Notes under the pieces: model-generated
Databases searched by the model: none
What the model was told of the DNA's origin: nothing
Seen by the model: the letters and a program-made list of their open reading frames with translations, nothing else
Source: Patescibacteria group bacterium
Lineage (GTDB): Bacteria; Patescibacteriota; Saccharimonadia; Saccharimonadales; CAIOMD01
NCBI GenBank assembly: GCA_025453305.1
Contig: JALOQO010000031.1
Span: 1-6,774, forward strand
Length of the DNA stretch: 6,774 nt
Direction of reading: 5' to 3'
Program-made: the position numbers and the translations under genes
Part shown: piece by piece, positions 1 through 5,427 of the stretch
How positions within the stretch are numbered: position 1 is the stretch's first letter
How the letters are laid out: each line of letters opens with the position of its first letter

Positions 1-2
1 CA

Positions 3-488
3 CGCTGCTGCTCGAAGGTGGAGATCACCCATAACGGGAAACCAAACAGGTTTGCACTTTACGATACTGGAATGGCGGTTGCAAATCTGTCGCTTCAGGC
101 AATGGCATTTGATATTTATATTCATCAGATGGGTGGTTACTCTGTTGAAAAAGTACGTGAATATTTCAGGCTTGCGGATGATGTTGAACCTGTATCTGTT
201 ATGGCAGCCGGGTTTCTTGGAGATGGTAATGAATTACCCCCTGATATATTGAAGAAGGATGAACACCGACGCCCCCGTAAAGGTGTAAATGATTATACTT
301 TCAAAGACAAAATCTATAATATATACATCTGTAATTACGATTATTGGTATTGGAGCAGTATTGCTCAAATATTATGTAGGCCACTAATCGTATATTATTG
401 CAATTTTATAATTTTTCATAAAATTTATATTAATTATATATCTAATTATATGTTCTATTCAGTATATTATGCTAAGTTTGCGCCATAA
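3..488 (+). CDS. Nitroreductase-family protein, C-terminal part (5' end outside window; abnormal tail)
   Basis: C-terminal half of an FMN-dependent nitroreductase-type oxidoreductase, a family reducing nitro, quinone or related substrates with NAD(P)H; the substrate cannot be told. Family-like segments are NGKPNRFALYDTG, then ANLSLQAMAF (the helix lining the flavin site), HQMGGYS, and a terminal RRPRKGVNDYTF that matches the R-x-R-x-PLxxFVF ending of the family. The frame is open from the window edge; GTG at 18 is internal, not a start. Residues before NGKPNR do not look right in this frame, while the adjacent frame reads TLLLE, so a one-base shift near 12-18 is possible. A normal protein would stop near 305-312. 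Instead the frame runs 60 more codons through AT-rich Tyr/Ile/Asn-rich sequence and overlaps the converging CYTH gene by 17 bp. The tail is probably not native; the gene may be a remnant. Family call is good, integrity doubtful. Confidence 0.7.
   Translation, partial: RCCSKVEITHNGKPNRFALYDTGMAVANLSLQAMAFDIYIHQMGGYSVEKVREYFRLADDVEPVSVMAAGFLGDGNELPPDILKKDEHRRPRKGVNDYTFKDKIYNIYICNYDYWYWSSIAQILCRPLIVYYCNFIIFHKIYINYISNYMFYSVYYAKFAP
289..387 (+). CDS. Possible 32-aa single-pass membrane peptide
   Basis: A short ORF, ATG to TAA, in a different frame from the nitroreductase tail that it overlaps. It encodes a polar, Lys-containing start (MIILSKTKS) followed by a hydrophobic stretch of about 17 residues (IIYTSVITIIGIGAVLL) and a KYYVGH end, the layout of a one-helix membrane peptide. 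An AAAGG-like ribosome site lies 5-6 nt before the ATG. I do not recognise it. It could equally be the C-terminal relic of a larger membrane protein joined here, or chance, since AT-rich DNA readily encodes Ile/Leu/Val. Confidence is low. Confidence 0.25.
   Translation: MIILSKTKSIIYTSVITIIGIGAVLLKYYVGH
388..471. other. AT-rich intergenic stretch, no gene recognised
   Basis: About 80 bases of very AT-rich sequence between the left-hand plus-strand ORFs and the stop of the converging CYTH gene. I see no hairpin with a T-run that would end transcription from either side. The nitroreductase reading frame crosses it only as low-complexity read-through. Confidence 0.5.
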
Positions 489-1008
489 CATTAGCTAGGT
501 GTTTTTGTTCTTCTTGATTGGACATTAGTTTTATATCTAGTGTTTTTGCTAGATCTTCTATACACTGTAGAGTTTTAGAAATATGTTTATCGCTAGCAAC
601 ATTTTTATCAATCTCAAGGTGATAACCCCAATTATCGCTATACTTTATAGCTATATCTAAACCATTTAATATATAATCGTGCCTTAGCTGATTGCTTATA
701 TATTTTTTGTAATTAGTTAATAGGCGTTCAATAAATATATTAGCTTTAGCAATTTCTGATGGTAGTATAACAAGTTCTATTTCTTGCCTAGATGTTTTAC
801 CTACAAGCCCGCCCGATTTCCACACCATTTTTGCATTACCTTTAGATACCTGGTGCTGCACCTTAACCTGTTCTTTTTCTGTTATATAAAATGTTGTGTT
901 GGTGTTATTAGGGCCAAGATCTTTTGCGCCTAATTGTAAAAGCTTATTAGCAAGGTTATTATATTGCTGTTTTGTTATAAAAGCCTTGCGCTCAACCTCA
1001 ATGTTCAT
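472..1008 (-). CDS. CYTH-domain protein (triphosphate tunnel metalloenzyme family)
   Basis: A 178-residue single-domain protein of the CYTH / triphosphate tunnel metalloenzyme superfamily (CyaB-type adenylate cyclases, thiamine triphosphatases, inorganic triphosphatases). These fold as an 8-strand tunnel that binds a triphosphate and divalent metal. Visible marks are the N-terminal ExExK signature (E4-V-E6-R-K8), basic tunnel residues in the KVQHQVSKGNAKMVWK region (about 49-64), an acidic QEIE strand (75-78), and the late R109..Y112...LD...WGYHLEID block, which matches the family's lG-x-fvEIE strand. The last strand has EID (132-134) where EIE is usual, a conservative change that keeps the acidic metal-site character. 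Which triphosphate is used cannot be told; cyclase activity should not be assumed. Start: ATG at 1008, with a perfect TATAAT ending 6 nt upstream and no Shine-Dalgarno, pointing to a leaderless mRNA. Stop TAG. Monocistronic by context. Confidence 0.85.
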   Translation of the reverse strand: MNIEVERKAFITKQQYNNLANKLLQLGAKDLGPNNTNTTFYITEKEQVKVQHQVSKGNAKMVWKSGGLVGKTSRQEIELVILPSEIAKANIFIERLLTNYKKYISNQLRHDYILNGLDIAIKYSDNWGYHLEIDKNVASDKHISKTLQCIEDLAKTLDIKLMSNQEEQKHLANVMAQT

Positions 1009-1014
1009 ATAACC

Positions 1015-1020
1015 ATTATA
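1015..1020 (-). promoter_or_regulatory. -10 box (TATAAT) of the CYTH gene
   Basis: On the minus strand the exact hexamer TATAAT ends 6 nt before the CYTH ATG. Transcription starting about 7 nt downstream would begin at or next to the A of the start codon. No good -35 is seen: TTGAGT lies upstream but at 21 nt spacing. The -10 match is seen directly; promoter function and a leaderless transcript are inferred. Confidence 0.5.
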
Positions 1021-1135
1021 CTATCTATCAAACCCGCAATAACTCAACTCTTCAAAATTACTGTTTTACAATAATCGTGACGGAGCCTGTTAGTATTGGT
1101 TAAATTGCCCTATTTATTGGTTTTTTAATTCATAA

Positions 1136-1252
1136 CTAATTTTTAGTTACAAAAACAATCGTACCCTCTGGCGCCCAATTATACATCCATTTTGCCATAC
1201 TTTTATACTTTACACCTATACAACCATGACTATAAATATACTTTGAGGTCCG
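1136..1252 (-). pseudogene. L,D-transpeptidase (YkuD domain) C-terminal remnant
   Basis: A 38-codon open stretch ending in TAG that matches the C-terminal end of YkuD-type L,D-transpeptidases, the enzymes that form 3-3 peptidoglycan cross-links or attach proteins to the wall. It contains the catalytic SHGC (1220-1231) in SHGCIGV, followed after a helix by WMYNWAPEGTIVFV, matching the family's LYDWAPVGTxVxV ending. There is no start codon for it: an in-frame TAA lies at 1253-1255, and the upstream His-Gly half of the active site is missing. A second frame just upstream (about 1242-1266, reading WKLDNGPQ) could be the continuation after a one-base shift, and it also meets a TAA immediately before. 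The domain normally needs well over 100 residues, so this is a decayed, non-functional gene end in an otherwise gene-free gap. The identification rests on two spaced motifs and is fairly secure. Confidence 0.7.
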
Positions 1253-1320
1253 TTATCTAATTTCCATTACGCTTTAGTATATATATTAGATTAATAATTA
1301 AGATACCATTTTATATATTA

Positions 1321-1354
1321 GTACACCATGTGTAGTGTACCTACGCTATAGGTA
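1321..1354 (-). terminator. Weak hairpins at the end of the methyltransferase gene
   Basis: Two small inverted repeats lie at and after the stop codon of the methyltransferase gene: a 5-bp stem at 1338-1342/1350-1354 whose loop holds part of the TAG, and a 6-bp stem GTACAC/GTGTAC at 1321-1326/1335-1340 with an 8-nt loop. They overlap, so only one can form at a time. No T-run follows on the minus strand, so a true Rho-independent terminator is not supported; they may stabilise the mRNA end or be chance. Confidence 0.2.
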
Positions 1355-2302
1355 GCGTTGTTTTAGGCGCTCATAAGAGTCGTCTTCTTGTGCCGTGGTT
1401 TTAGTAATTATGGCGATATAAAACGGTTTGCAGGTTTTAGATGGTAGTAACCTTATTGTATTAGATATACGAATATCAAGGTTTTTACCGTTCCATTGGG
1501 TGATGCCGGGTATTTTATCTACCGGATAGTTATTAGGAGTAATAATATCAGCATTGAAATTATGTCTTAACAGGCTGTCTATTACGGTTTCGTTTTCTTC
1601 TGGTGCCATAGTGCAAGTGCTATATACCAGCCTGCCACCCGGTTTTAACATAATGAAGGCTTCTTGCAGTAATTTGGACTGTAAACCACTTAAGCGCTTA
1701 ATTGTATTTAAGCTCCAGTTACCCAAATTATCTGGATGTAAGTTTGCTTCTCCGCTACATGGTGCATCTAGCAATATTTTATCAAAAACATCTTTACCCA
1801 TATCTTTAGATACATATCGGCCATCTCTCAAGCTGTAATCTGCTGCAACCCCCATATTTTGCATGAGCTTTTTCATATTAAAAAATCGAGTTCTTGATGT
1901 ATCGTTTAGAATTAGGCAAGCTTTGTTGTCTGATAAGGCAGCGATATGGCTAGATTTACCACCTGGGGCTGCACACAGATCTAAAATATTATCGCCCTGT
2001 AAAGATCTTAGTTCTAGCACCGGTATATAGCTAGCTGGATTTTGGATAATTATTTCGCCACTTAAAAATTCTGGCAGTTCACTAAGTTTTACGGAATCAT
2101 CTTTAACAATATAGGCATTATCCAACCACGGTAAAGGTTCTACAAACTTATAATGTCTTTTAATATTCTTAAGCGTGCTTTTACGAACTTTTAGAGGATT
2201 TATACGAAAACTTTTATAATACTGCGTGTTTAATAAAGACTCCGCCTGTTTAATGGTTAATCCCCAAGAATTGCTGGTTCTTTCTAGAAAATCTTTGTTC
2301 AT
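1346..2302 (-). CDS. RsmB/NOP (NSUN)-family RNA m5C methyltransferase
   Basis: SAM-dependent enzyme that methylates C5 of cytosine in rRNA or tRNA; the exact target is not predictable. Numbering from the ATG at 2302 (318 aa): a short N-terminal region ending in SFRINPLK (31-38) and EPLPWLDNAYI (55-65), a QNPASYIPVLEL motif (87-98), the SAM-binding motif I ILDLCAAPGGKSSH (106-119), acidic motif II NDTSRTR (133-139), motif III RDGR, motif IV DAPCSGE (179-185, Cys 182) and motif VI YSTCTMAPEENE (227-238, catalytic Cys 230). Both family cysteines are present, so the enzyme should be active. It lacks the NusB-like RNA-binding domain of E. coli RsmB and the C-terminal extension of RsmF, and is close to the minimal archaeal-type form. 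A GTG two codons upstream (2308) is possible, but the ATG is preferred; there is no Shine-Dalgarno, and a TATAGT box ends 4 nt before it. Stop TAG. It is separated from the ribosomal operon by a terminator. Confidence 0.92.
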   Translation of the reverse strand: MNKDFLERTSNSWGLTIKQAESLLNTQYYKSFRINPLKVRKSTLKNIKRHYKFVEPLPWLDNAYIVKDDSVKLSELPEFLSGEIIIQNPASYIPVLELRSLQGDNILDLCAAPGGKSSHIAALSDNKACLILNDTSRTRFFNMKKLMQNMGVAADYSLRDGRYVSKDMGKDVFDKILLDAPCSGEANLHPDNLGNWSLNTIKRLSGLQSKLLQEAFIMLKPGGRLVYSTCTMAPEENETVIDSLLRHNFNADIITPNNYPVDKIPGITQWNGKNLDIRISNTIRLLPSKTCKPFYIAIITKTTAQEDDSYERLKQRYL

Positions 2303-2306
2303 ATAC

Positions 2307-2312
2307 ACTATA
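2307..2312 (-). promoter_or_regulatory. Putative -10 box (TATAGT) of the methyltransferase gene
   Basis: TATAGT on the minus strand ends 4 nt before the ATG of the methyltransferase gene, within an 8-bp palindrome ACTATAGT (2307-2314). A start about 7 nt downstream would give an mRNA with essentially no leader, matching the absence of a ribosome site. The box is also the first unit of the adjoining heptad repeat array, so any -35 contact would fall inside the repeats, where only weak matches are seen. Confidence 0.4.
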
Positions 2313-2375
2313 GTTTACAGTTGACAGTGAACAGTGTACAGGTATAGTTAACAGTTTACAGTGAACAGCCAACAG
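2308..2375. repeat. 34-bp direct duplication made of degenerate ACAG heptads
   Basis: Plus-strand sequence divides exactly into two 34-nt copies, 2308-2341 and 2342-2375, with 28 of 34 positions identical. Each copy has a 6-nt TATAG-ending unit followed by four 7-nt units ending in ACAG (such as TTTACAG, TTGACAG, TGAACAG). The ACAG core is invariant in all eight heptads while the first three bases vary. The array starts against the methyltransferase gene and ends just before the operon terminator. It is non-coding. The style recalls the short heptamer tandem repeats known from some cyanobacterial genomes, but no function is apparent here beyond hosting a possible promoter. Confidence 0.8.
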
Positions 2376-2383
2376 TTAAACAT

Positions 2384-2410
2384 AAAAAGAGCTCGGAATG
2401 CGAGCTCTTT
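2384..2410 (-). terminator. Rho-independent terminator of the ribosomal operon
   Basis: A perfect 10-bp inverted repeat, AAAGAGCTCG at 2386-2395 and CGAGCTCTTT at 2401-2410, with a 5-nt loop. On the minus strand the stem runs into five consecutive T, then ATG. It lies about 48 nt downstream of the rpsI stop and is the natural end of the infA-rpsI transcript. On the plus strand the hairpin is followed only by CTTTG, so it should act mainly on the minus strand. Confidence 0.9.
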
Positions 2411-2420
2411 CTTTGTGATT

Positions 2421-2455
2421 TTCGATATACTTTATACGATATACGAACTACGATA
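2421..2455. repeat. Second heptad array (TACGATA family), five units
   Basis: Five contiguous 7-nt units on the plus strand (TTCGATA, TACTTTA, TACGATA, TACGAAC, TACGATA) fill the space between the operon terminator and the rpsI stop, and so would be transcribed as the 3' untranslated end of the ribosomal mRNA. The motif is unrelated in sequence to the ACAG heptads on the other side of the terminator but has the same 7-nt period. Units are imperfect; the period is seen directly, any role is unknown. Confidence 0.6.
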
Positions 2456-2457
2456 TT

Positions 2458-2856
2458 CTATCGTTTGGTGAACTGTCGTTGTTTGCGAGCGCCTTTAAGG
2501 CCAAACTTCTTTCGTTCGCGCTCACGAGGATCACGAGAAAGCAGATCTGCCTTTTTAAGTGTGCTTTTAAAATCTTCGTTTACTAACACTAGGCTTTTTG
2601 ATATACCTAGTTTAATTGCATCTGCCTGCCCAACAGGGCCACCGCCTTCTACAACTACTGATACATCAAACTGATCTTTTTTATTTAGTAGTTCAAAAGG
2701 CTTCTGGAGCTCTAATATCAAGGCATCGTTACCGCTAAAATATTCTTTAGCAGGTTTGTCGTTTATTGTAATACTTCCCTTGCCACCTTTTAGTCTTATT
2801 CTTGCAGTAGCGCTTTTTCGGCGACCTAATGCATAAAAATAGTCTTGCTTAGCCAT
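2458..2856 (-). CDS. rpsI: 30S ribosomal protein S9 (uS9)
   Basis: Small-subunit head protein whose C-terminal tail reaches the P-site tRNA. The 132-residue length is normal. It starts with YFYALGRRKSATARIRL (6-22), has the family signature region GGGPVGQADAIKLGISKSL (81-99), the DPRERERKKFGLKGARK block (109-124) and the essential basic tail ending QRQFTKR. The signature is slightly diverged (GQADAIKLGISKSL where GQAGAIRxGIxRAL is more usual), keeping the positive charges only in part. It is the last gene of the operon: one base separates it from the rplM stop, and an AAAGGTAGG ribosome site lies within the rplM 3' end. S9 and L13 are paired in most bacteria. Stop TAG, followed by a heptad array and the terminator. 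Confidence 0.97.
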   Translation of the reverse strand: MAKQDYFYALGRRKSATARIRLKGGKGSITINDKPAKEYFSGNDALILELQKPFELLNKKDQFDVSVVVEGGGPVGQADAIKLGISKSLVLVNEDFKSTLKKADLLSRDPRERERKKFGLKGARKQRQFTKR

Positions 2857-2857
2857 A

Positions 2858-3289
2858 TTAATTTACACCTACCTTTACTGGTTTTTGAGCTTCATGGTTA
2901 TGAACATCACCTTTATAAACTTTTAGGCGCATTAACCTTGCGTCTATTAATTTATTCTTGGGTAACATTCCTTTAACCGATTCATATATAACTTTAGTAG
3001 AATCTTTAGCCATTTGTTCTTGCAAAGTAGTGGTTTTAAGGCTACCAGGATATTGACTATGGCGATAATATTTTTTGTCGGCCATTTTATTGCCGGTAAC
3101 TACAAGTTTGTCTGCATTTGTAACTACTACAAAGTCACCGCAATCTATGTGTTGGGTAAATATAGGCTTGCCTTTTCCGGTTAATAAAGTTGCTATTTTG
3201 GTTGACAACCTGCCAAGCGGTGCTTCGCTAGCGTCAATTACATACCAAGCTCTTGTTACATCAGTTGGTTTAGCGCTGAAAGTTTTCAT
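2858..3289 (-). CDS. rplM: 50S ribosomal protein L13 (uL13)
   Basis: Early-assembling 50S protein that binds 23S rRNA. At 143 residues it is full length. Recognisable parts are RAWYVIDASEAPLGRLSTKIATLLTGK (13-39), the DCGDFVVVTNADKLVVTGNK strand-turn (49-68), KKYYRHSQYPG (72-82) and the L13 signature VKGMLPKNKLIDARLMRLKVYKGDVHNHEAQKP (105-137). The ATG shares its A with the last base of the rplQ stop (TAATG), a geometry that favours translational coupling, and an AAGGGGG ribosome site sits about 7 nt upstream inside rplQ. In E. coli rplM-rpsI form a separate operon; here they are fused directly behind rplQ with no truA or other gene between. Confidence 0.97.
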   Translation of the reverse strand: MKTFSAKPTDVTRAWYVIDASEAPLGRLSTKIATLLTGKGKPIFTQHIDCGDFVVVTNADKLVVTGNKMADKKYYRHSQYPGSLKTTTLQEQMAKDSTKVIYESVKGMLPKNKLIDARLMRLKVYKGDVHNHEAQKPVKVGVN

Positions 3290-3834
3290 TATCTATCCCC
3301 CTTTGTAACACCCTTTGCACGCGAGGCGGTTTTGTTGGTATGGGTTGCGATATCTTTCTTAACAACCGCCTGTTTTGCTACCGGCTTTGGCTTATCGGAA
3401 GATTTGACCTTGGTTTCGTTTGGCTTTGACGCCACCTTTGCCTTAATCGATTCTGCGGGTTTTACAGTTGAGCTAATATCATCTACAAAAGAAACTGTAG
3501 CCATTGATGCATTATCACCACGGCGATTAGATTGTTTAGTTATTCTAAGATGCCCAGAATCACGACCCTTTAACTTGGGGGCGATTTCGTCTACTAATTT
3601 GTGGCCACTATCTACATTAGCCAGTTTGGCAATTACTAACCTACGATTGTGTAAGTCACCTTTTTTGGCTTTAGTAATTAGTTTTTCTAAGTAAGGGACT
3701 ACCTCTTTGGCCTTTGGGGTGGTGGTAGTAATAGAACCATTTTCTATCATATTACTAGCCAAACCTTTTATAAGCGCATTTCTTTGATCGCGCTGACGGC
3801 CGAGCTTTCTCCCTTTGTATCCGTGTCTATGCAT
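3289..3834 (-). CDS. rplQ: 50S ribosomal protein L17 (bL17) with Lys-rich C-terminal extension
   Basis: Large-subunit protein near the peptide exit region. The conserved core spans about 1-119: MHRHGYKGRKLGRQRDQRNAL, the NGSITTTTPKAKEV segment, and the closing NRRGDNASMATVSFVDD. It is followed by about 60 extra residues (120-181) rich in Lys, Ala, Ser and Pro and without predicted order, giving 181 residues against about 120-130 in E. coli or Bacillus. Such tails on r-proteins probably follow rRNA on the ribosome surface; that is inference. A GGAG ribosome site lies 7 nt before the ATG, inside the end of rpoA; only one base separates rpoA stop and rplQ start. The stop TAA overlaps the rplM ATG. 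Confidence 0.96.
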   Translation of the reverse strand: MHRHGYKGRKLGRQRDQRNALIKGLASNMIENGSITTTTPKAKEVVPYLEKLITKAKKGDLHNRRLVIAKLANVDSGHKLVDEIAPKLKGRDSGHLRITKQSNRRGDNASMATVSFVDDISSTVKPAESIKAKVASKPNETKVKSSDKPKPVAKQAVVKKDIATHTNKTASRAKGVTKGDR

Positions 3835-3835
3835 T

Positions 3836-4780
3836 TTATAGCTCCAATTCGGCCAACTTATCCTTAACTTCGTCTAGGGCTTTTTGACCAAAGCCCTTGA
3901 GGTCCCTTAGTTCTGCGTCGCTAAGACTAAACAAATCTTTTAGAGTATGGATATCGTTATTAATTAATGCATTGGTTGTTCGTGCTGTAAAATTAAGATC
4001 CTCTATAGAAACCAGTAGTTCTGACGGTTCATCGCCGTCATCGGTAGCGTTAAAATCTGGAGCAACTGTTTTACTTGCCGGAACAGCTTCTACTCTTGTA
4101 GAACCGGCAAGTGCCGTGTATTGATTTACAAGAATCGCCGATGCTTCCTCGAAGGCGTCTTTTGGTGTTATTGTGCCGTCTGTGTCTACGGTGATAATTA
4201 ATTTATCTAAATCGGTTATCTGGCCAACACGGGTGTCTTCTACGCGGTAGCGAACTCTAAGCACGGGGCTAAAGATAGCATCTATAGCAATCATATCGCT
4301 AGGTTTTTTAGTGGCGCCTTCTTCTACCGTTCGGTAACCCCTGCCGGTTTCTACAATTAGATCAATAACAAGACTTGCCTTATCGTCATCTACGGTAGCG
4401 ATAATGTGATCTTTATTAACCACTTCTATATCGGCATTACCGGTAATATGGCTAGCGGTAACCTCGCCCTTGCCTTTGAATGTTAATCTTACGGTTTGTG
4501 GCTCATCGCTAAACACCCTAAATCTTATACCTTTAAGATTTAGCATAATACTTACTACATCTTCTTTAACGCCCGGAACGGTAGTAAATTCGTGAGTTAC
4601 TCCCTCTATTTTAAATGAAGTTATAGCGGCACCGGAAATGCTAGATAGCAAAACACGGCGCATACTGTTACCTAGCGTCATGCCATAGCCGGTATGAAGA
4701 GGCTCTATAACAAAAGTTGCGCTTGTATCACTATGTTCGTCTATGTTTGCTAATGATGGTGTGTGAATAATCTTTGTCAT
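3836..4780 (-). CDS. rpoA: DNA-directed RNA polymerase subunit alpha
   Basis: Scaffold subunit that dimerises to nucleate RNA polymerase; its C-terminal domain contacts UP-element DNA and activators. 314 residues (E. coli 329). The N-terminal domain (about 1-228) shows EPLHTGYGMTLGNSMRRVLLSSI (26-48), with the Arg pair 41-42, and the SFKIEGVTHEFTTVPGVKEDV block (55-75). A loose acidic linker (about 229-255) leads to the C-terminal domain (256-314). There R267 and N270 in TARTTN correspond to E. coli R265 and N268, and GFGQK (296-300) to the NLGKK loop (K300 to K298), so UP-element binding is likely retained. A GGAGAGG ribosome site lies 13 nt before the ATG in the 20-nt gap after rpsD, a slightly long spacing. 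The order rpsD-rpoA-rplQ matches the E. coli alpha operon. Confidence 0.98.
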   Translation of the reverse strand: MTKIIHTPSLANIDEHSDTSATFVIEPLHTGYGMTLGNSMRRVLLSSISGAAITSFKIEGVTHEFTTVPGVKEDVVSIMLNLKGIRFRVFSDEPQTVRLTFKGKGEVTASHITGNADIEVVNKDHIIATVDDDKASLVIDLIVETGRGYRTVEEGATKKPSDMIAIDAIFSPVLRVRYRVEDTRVGQITDLDKLIITVDTDGTITPKDAFEEASAILVNQYTALAGSTRVEAVPASKTVAPDFNATDDGDEPSELLVSIEDLNFTARTTNALINNDIHTLKDLFSLSDAELRDLKGFGQKALDEVKDKLAELEL

Positions 4781-4800
4781 ACTTTTTTTCTGACCTCTCC

Positions 4801-5418
4801 TTATCTTGAGTAGTACTCTACTATTAGTTGTTCATTGATTTCTGGCTCTGCCTCTTCTCTTGGAGGTAGTCCAGTTACTGTAATTTGCAATTTCTTACGA
4901 TCTACTTTAACCCAAGTAACAACCACATCGTTACTACTGGTTATGTTGTCTAGGTTTTTGAAATATTCACTCTTGGTGCTTTTTTGCCTAACTACAAGCT
5001 CATCACCGGGTTTTAATCTGATGGATGGTATATCAACACGGCGGCCATTTAGGTTAAAGTGACCATGGGTAACTAATTGACGAGCCGCTCTACGACTATT
5101 AGCAAACCCTGCGCGATAAACAATATTATCGGCTCGTTGTTCTAGTAGTTGTAATAATACAGTACCGCTTTGGCCGGTTCTTCTGGTTGCTTCTTGCATT
5201 AGGTTAGAGAACTGGCGCTCTAATAGGCCATACAGTCTTTTAACCTTTTGCTTTTCTCTTAGCTGTAGAGCATATTGGCTAGGAGCGTTTCTTCTACCCG
5301 AACGACCATGTTGGCCAGGGATAGTACTGCGCTTAACCATATGTTTAACAGCTTTAGGGTGCAAAGCATAACCTTCTCTGCGGCTCATCTTAACAATGGA
5401 ATGTGTGTCTCTTGCCAT
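4801..5418 (-). CDS. rpsD: 30S ribosomal protein S4 (uS4), cysteine-free form
   Basis: Primary 16S rRNA-binding protein and 30S assembly initiator; in E. coli it also represses the alpha operon. 205 residues, normal length. It has the N-terminal SRREGYALHP (12-21), IPGQHGRSGRRNAPSQYALQLREKQKVKRLYGLLERQF (43-80 region), the S4 RNA-binding domain LLEQRADNIVYRAGFANSRRAARQLVTHGHFNLNG (about 91-125) continuing to LKPGDEL, and a typical end EINEQLIVEYYSR. Zinc-type S4 proteins carry CxxC near residues 9-12 plus a second Cys pair; here those positions read V9-K-M-S12 and no Cys exists in the protein, so it is a zinc-independent version. The AAGGAGAG ribosome site lies inside the rpsK stop region, about 14 nt from the ATG. 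Whether it autoregulates this operon cannot be judged from sequence. Confidence 0.98.
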   Translation of the reverse strand: MARDTHSIVKMSRREGYALHPKAVKHMVKRSTIPGQHGRSGRRNAPSQYALQLREKQKVKRLYGLLERQFSNLMQEATRRTGQSGTVLLQLLEQRADNIVYRAGFANSRRAARQLVTHGHFNLNGRRVDIPSIRLKPGDELVVRQKSTKSEYFKNLDNITSSNDVVVTWVKVDRKKLQITVTGLPPREEAEPEINEQLIVEYYSR

Positions 5419-5427
5419 GGTTATTAC

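Noticed and set aside
1554..1838. 94-codon plus-strand ORF opposite the methyltransferase
   Set aside because: Antisense shadow across motifs I-VI of a conserved enzyme; no independent protein features.
2308..2455. CRISPR array
   Set aside because: The repeats are 7-nt tandem units and one 34-nt duplication without unique spacers of regular length, and there are no cas genes.
3332..3694. 120-codon plus-strand ORF opposite rplQ
   Set aside because: It is the antisense shadow of L17, kept open by the biased codon use of a Lys/Ala/Thr-rich gene; it has no recognisable domain and the minus-strand gene is certain.
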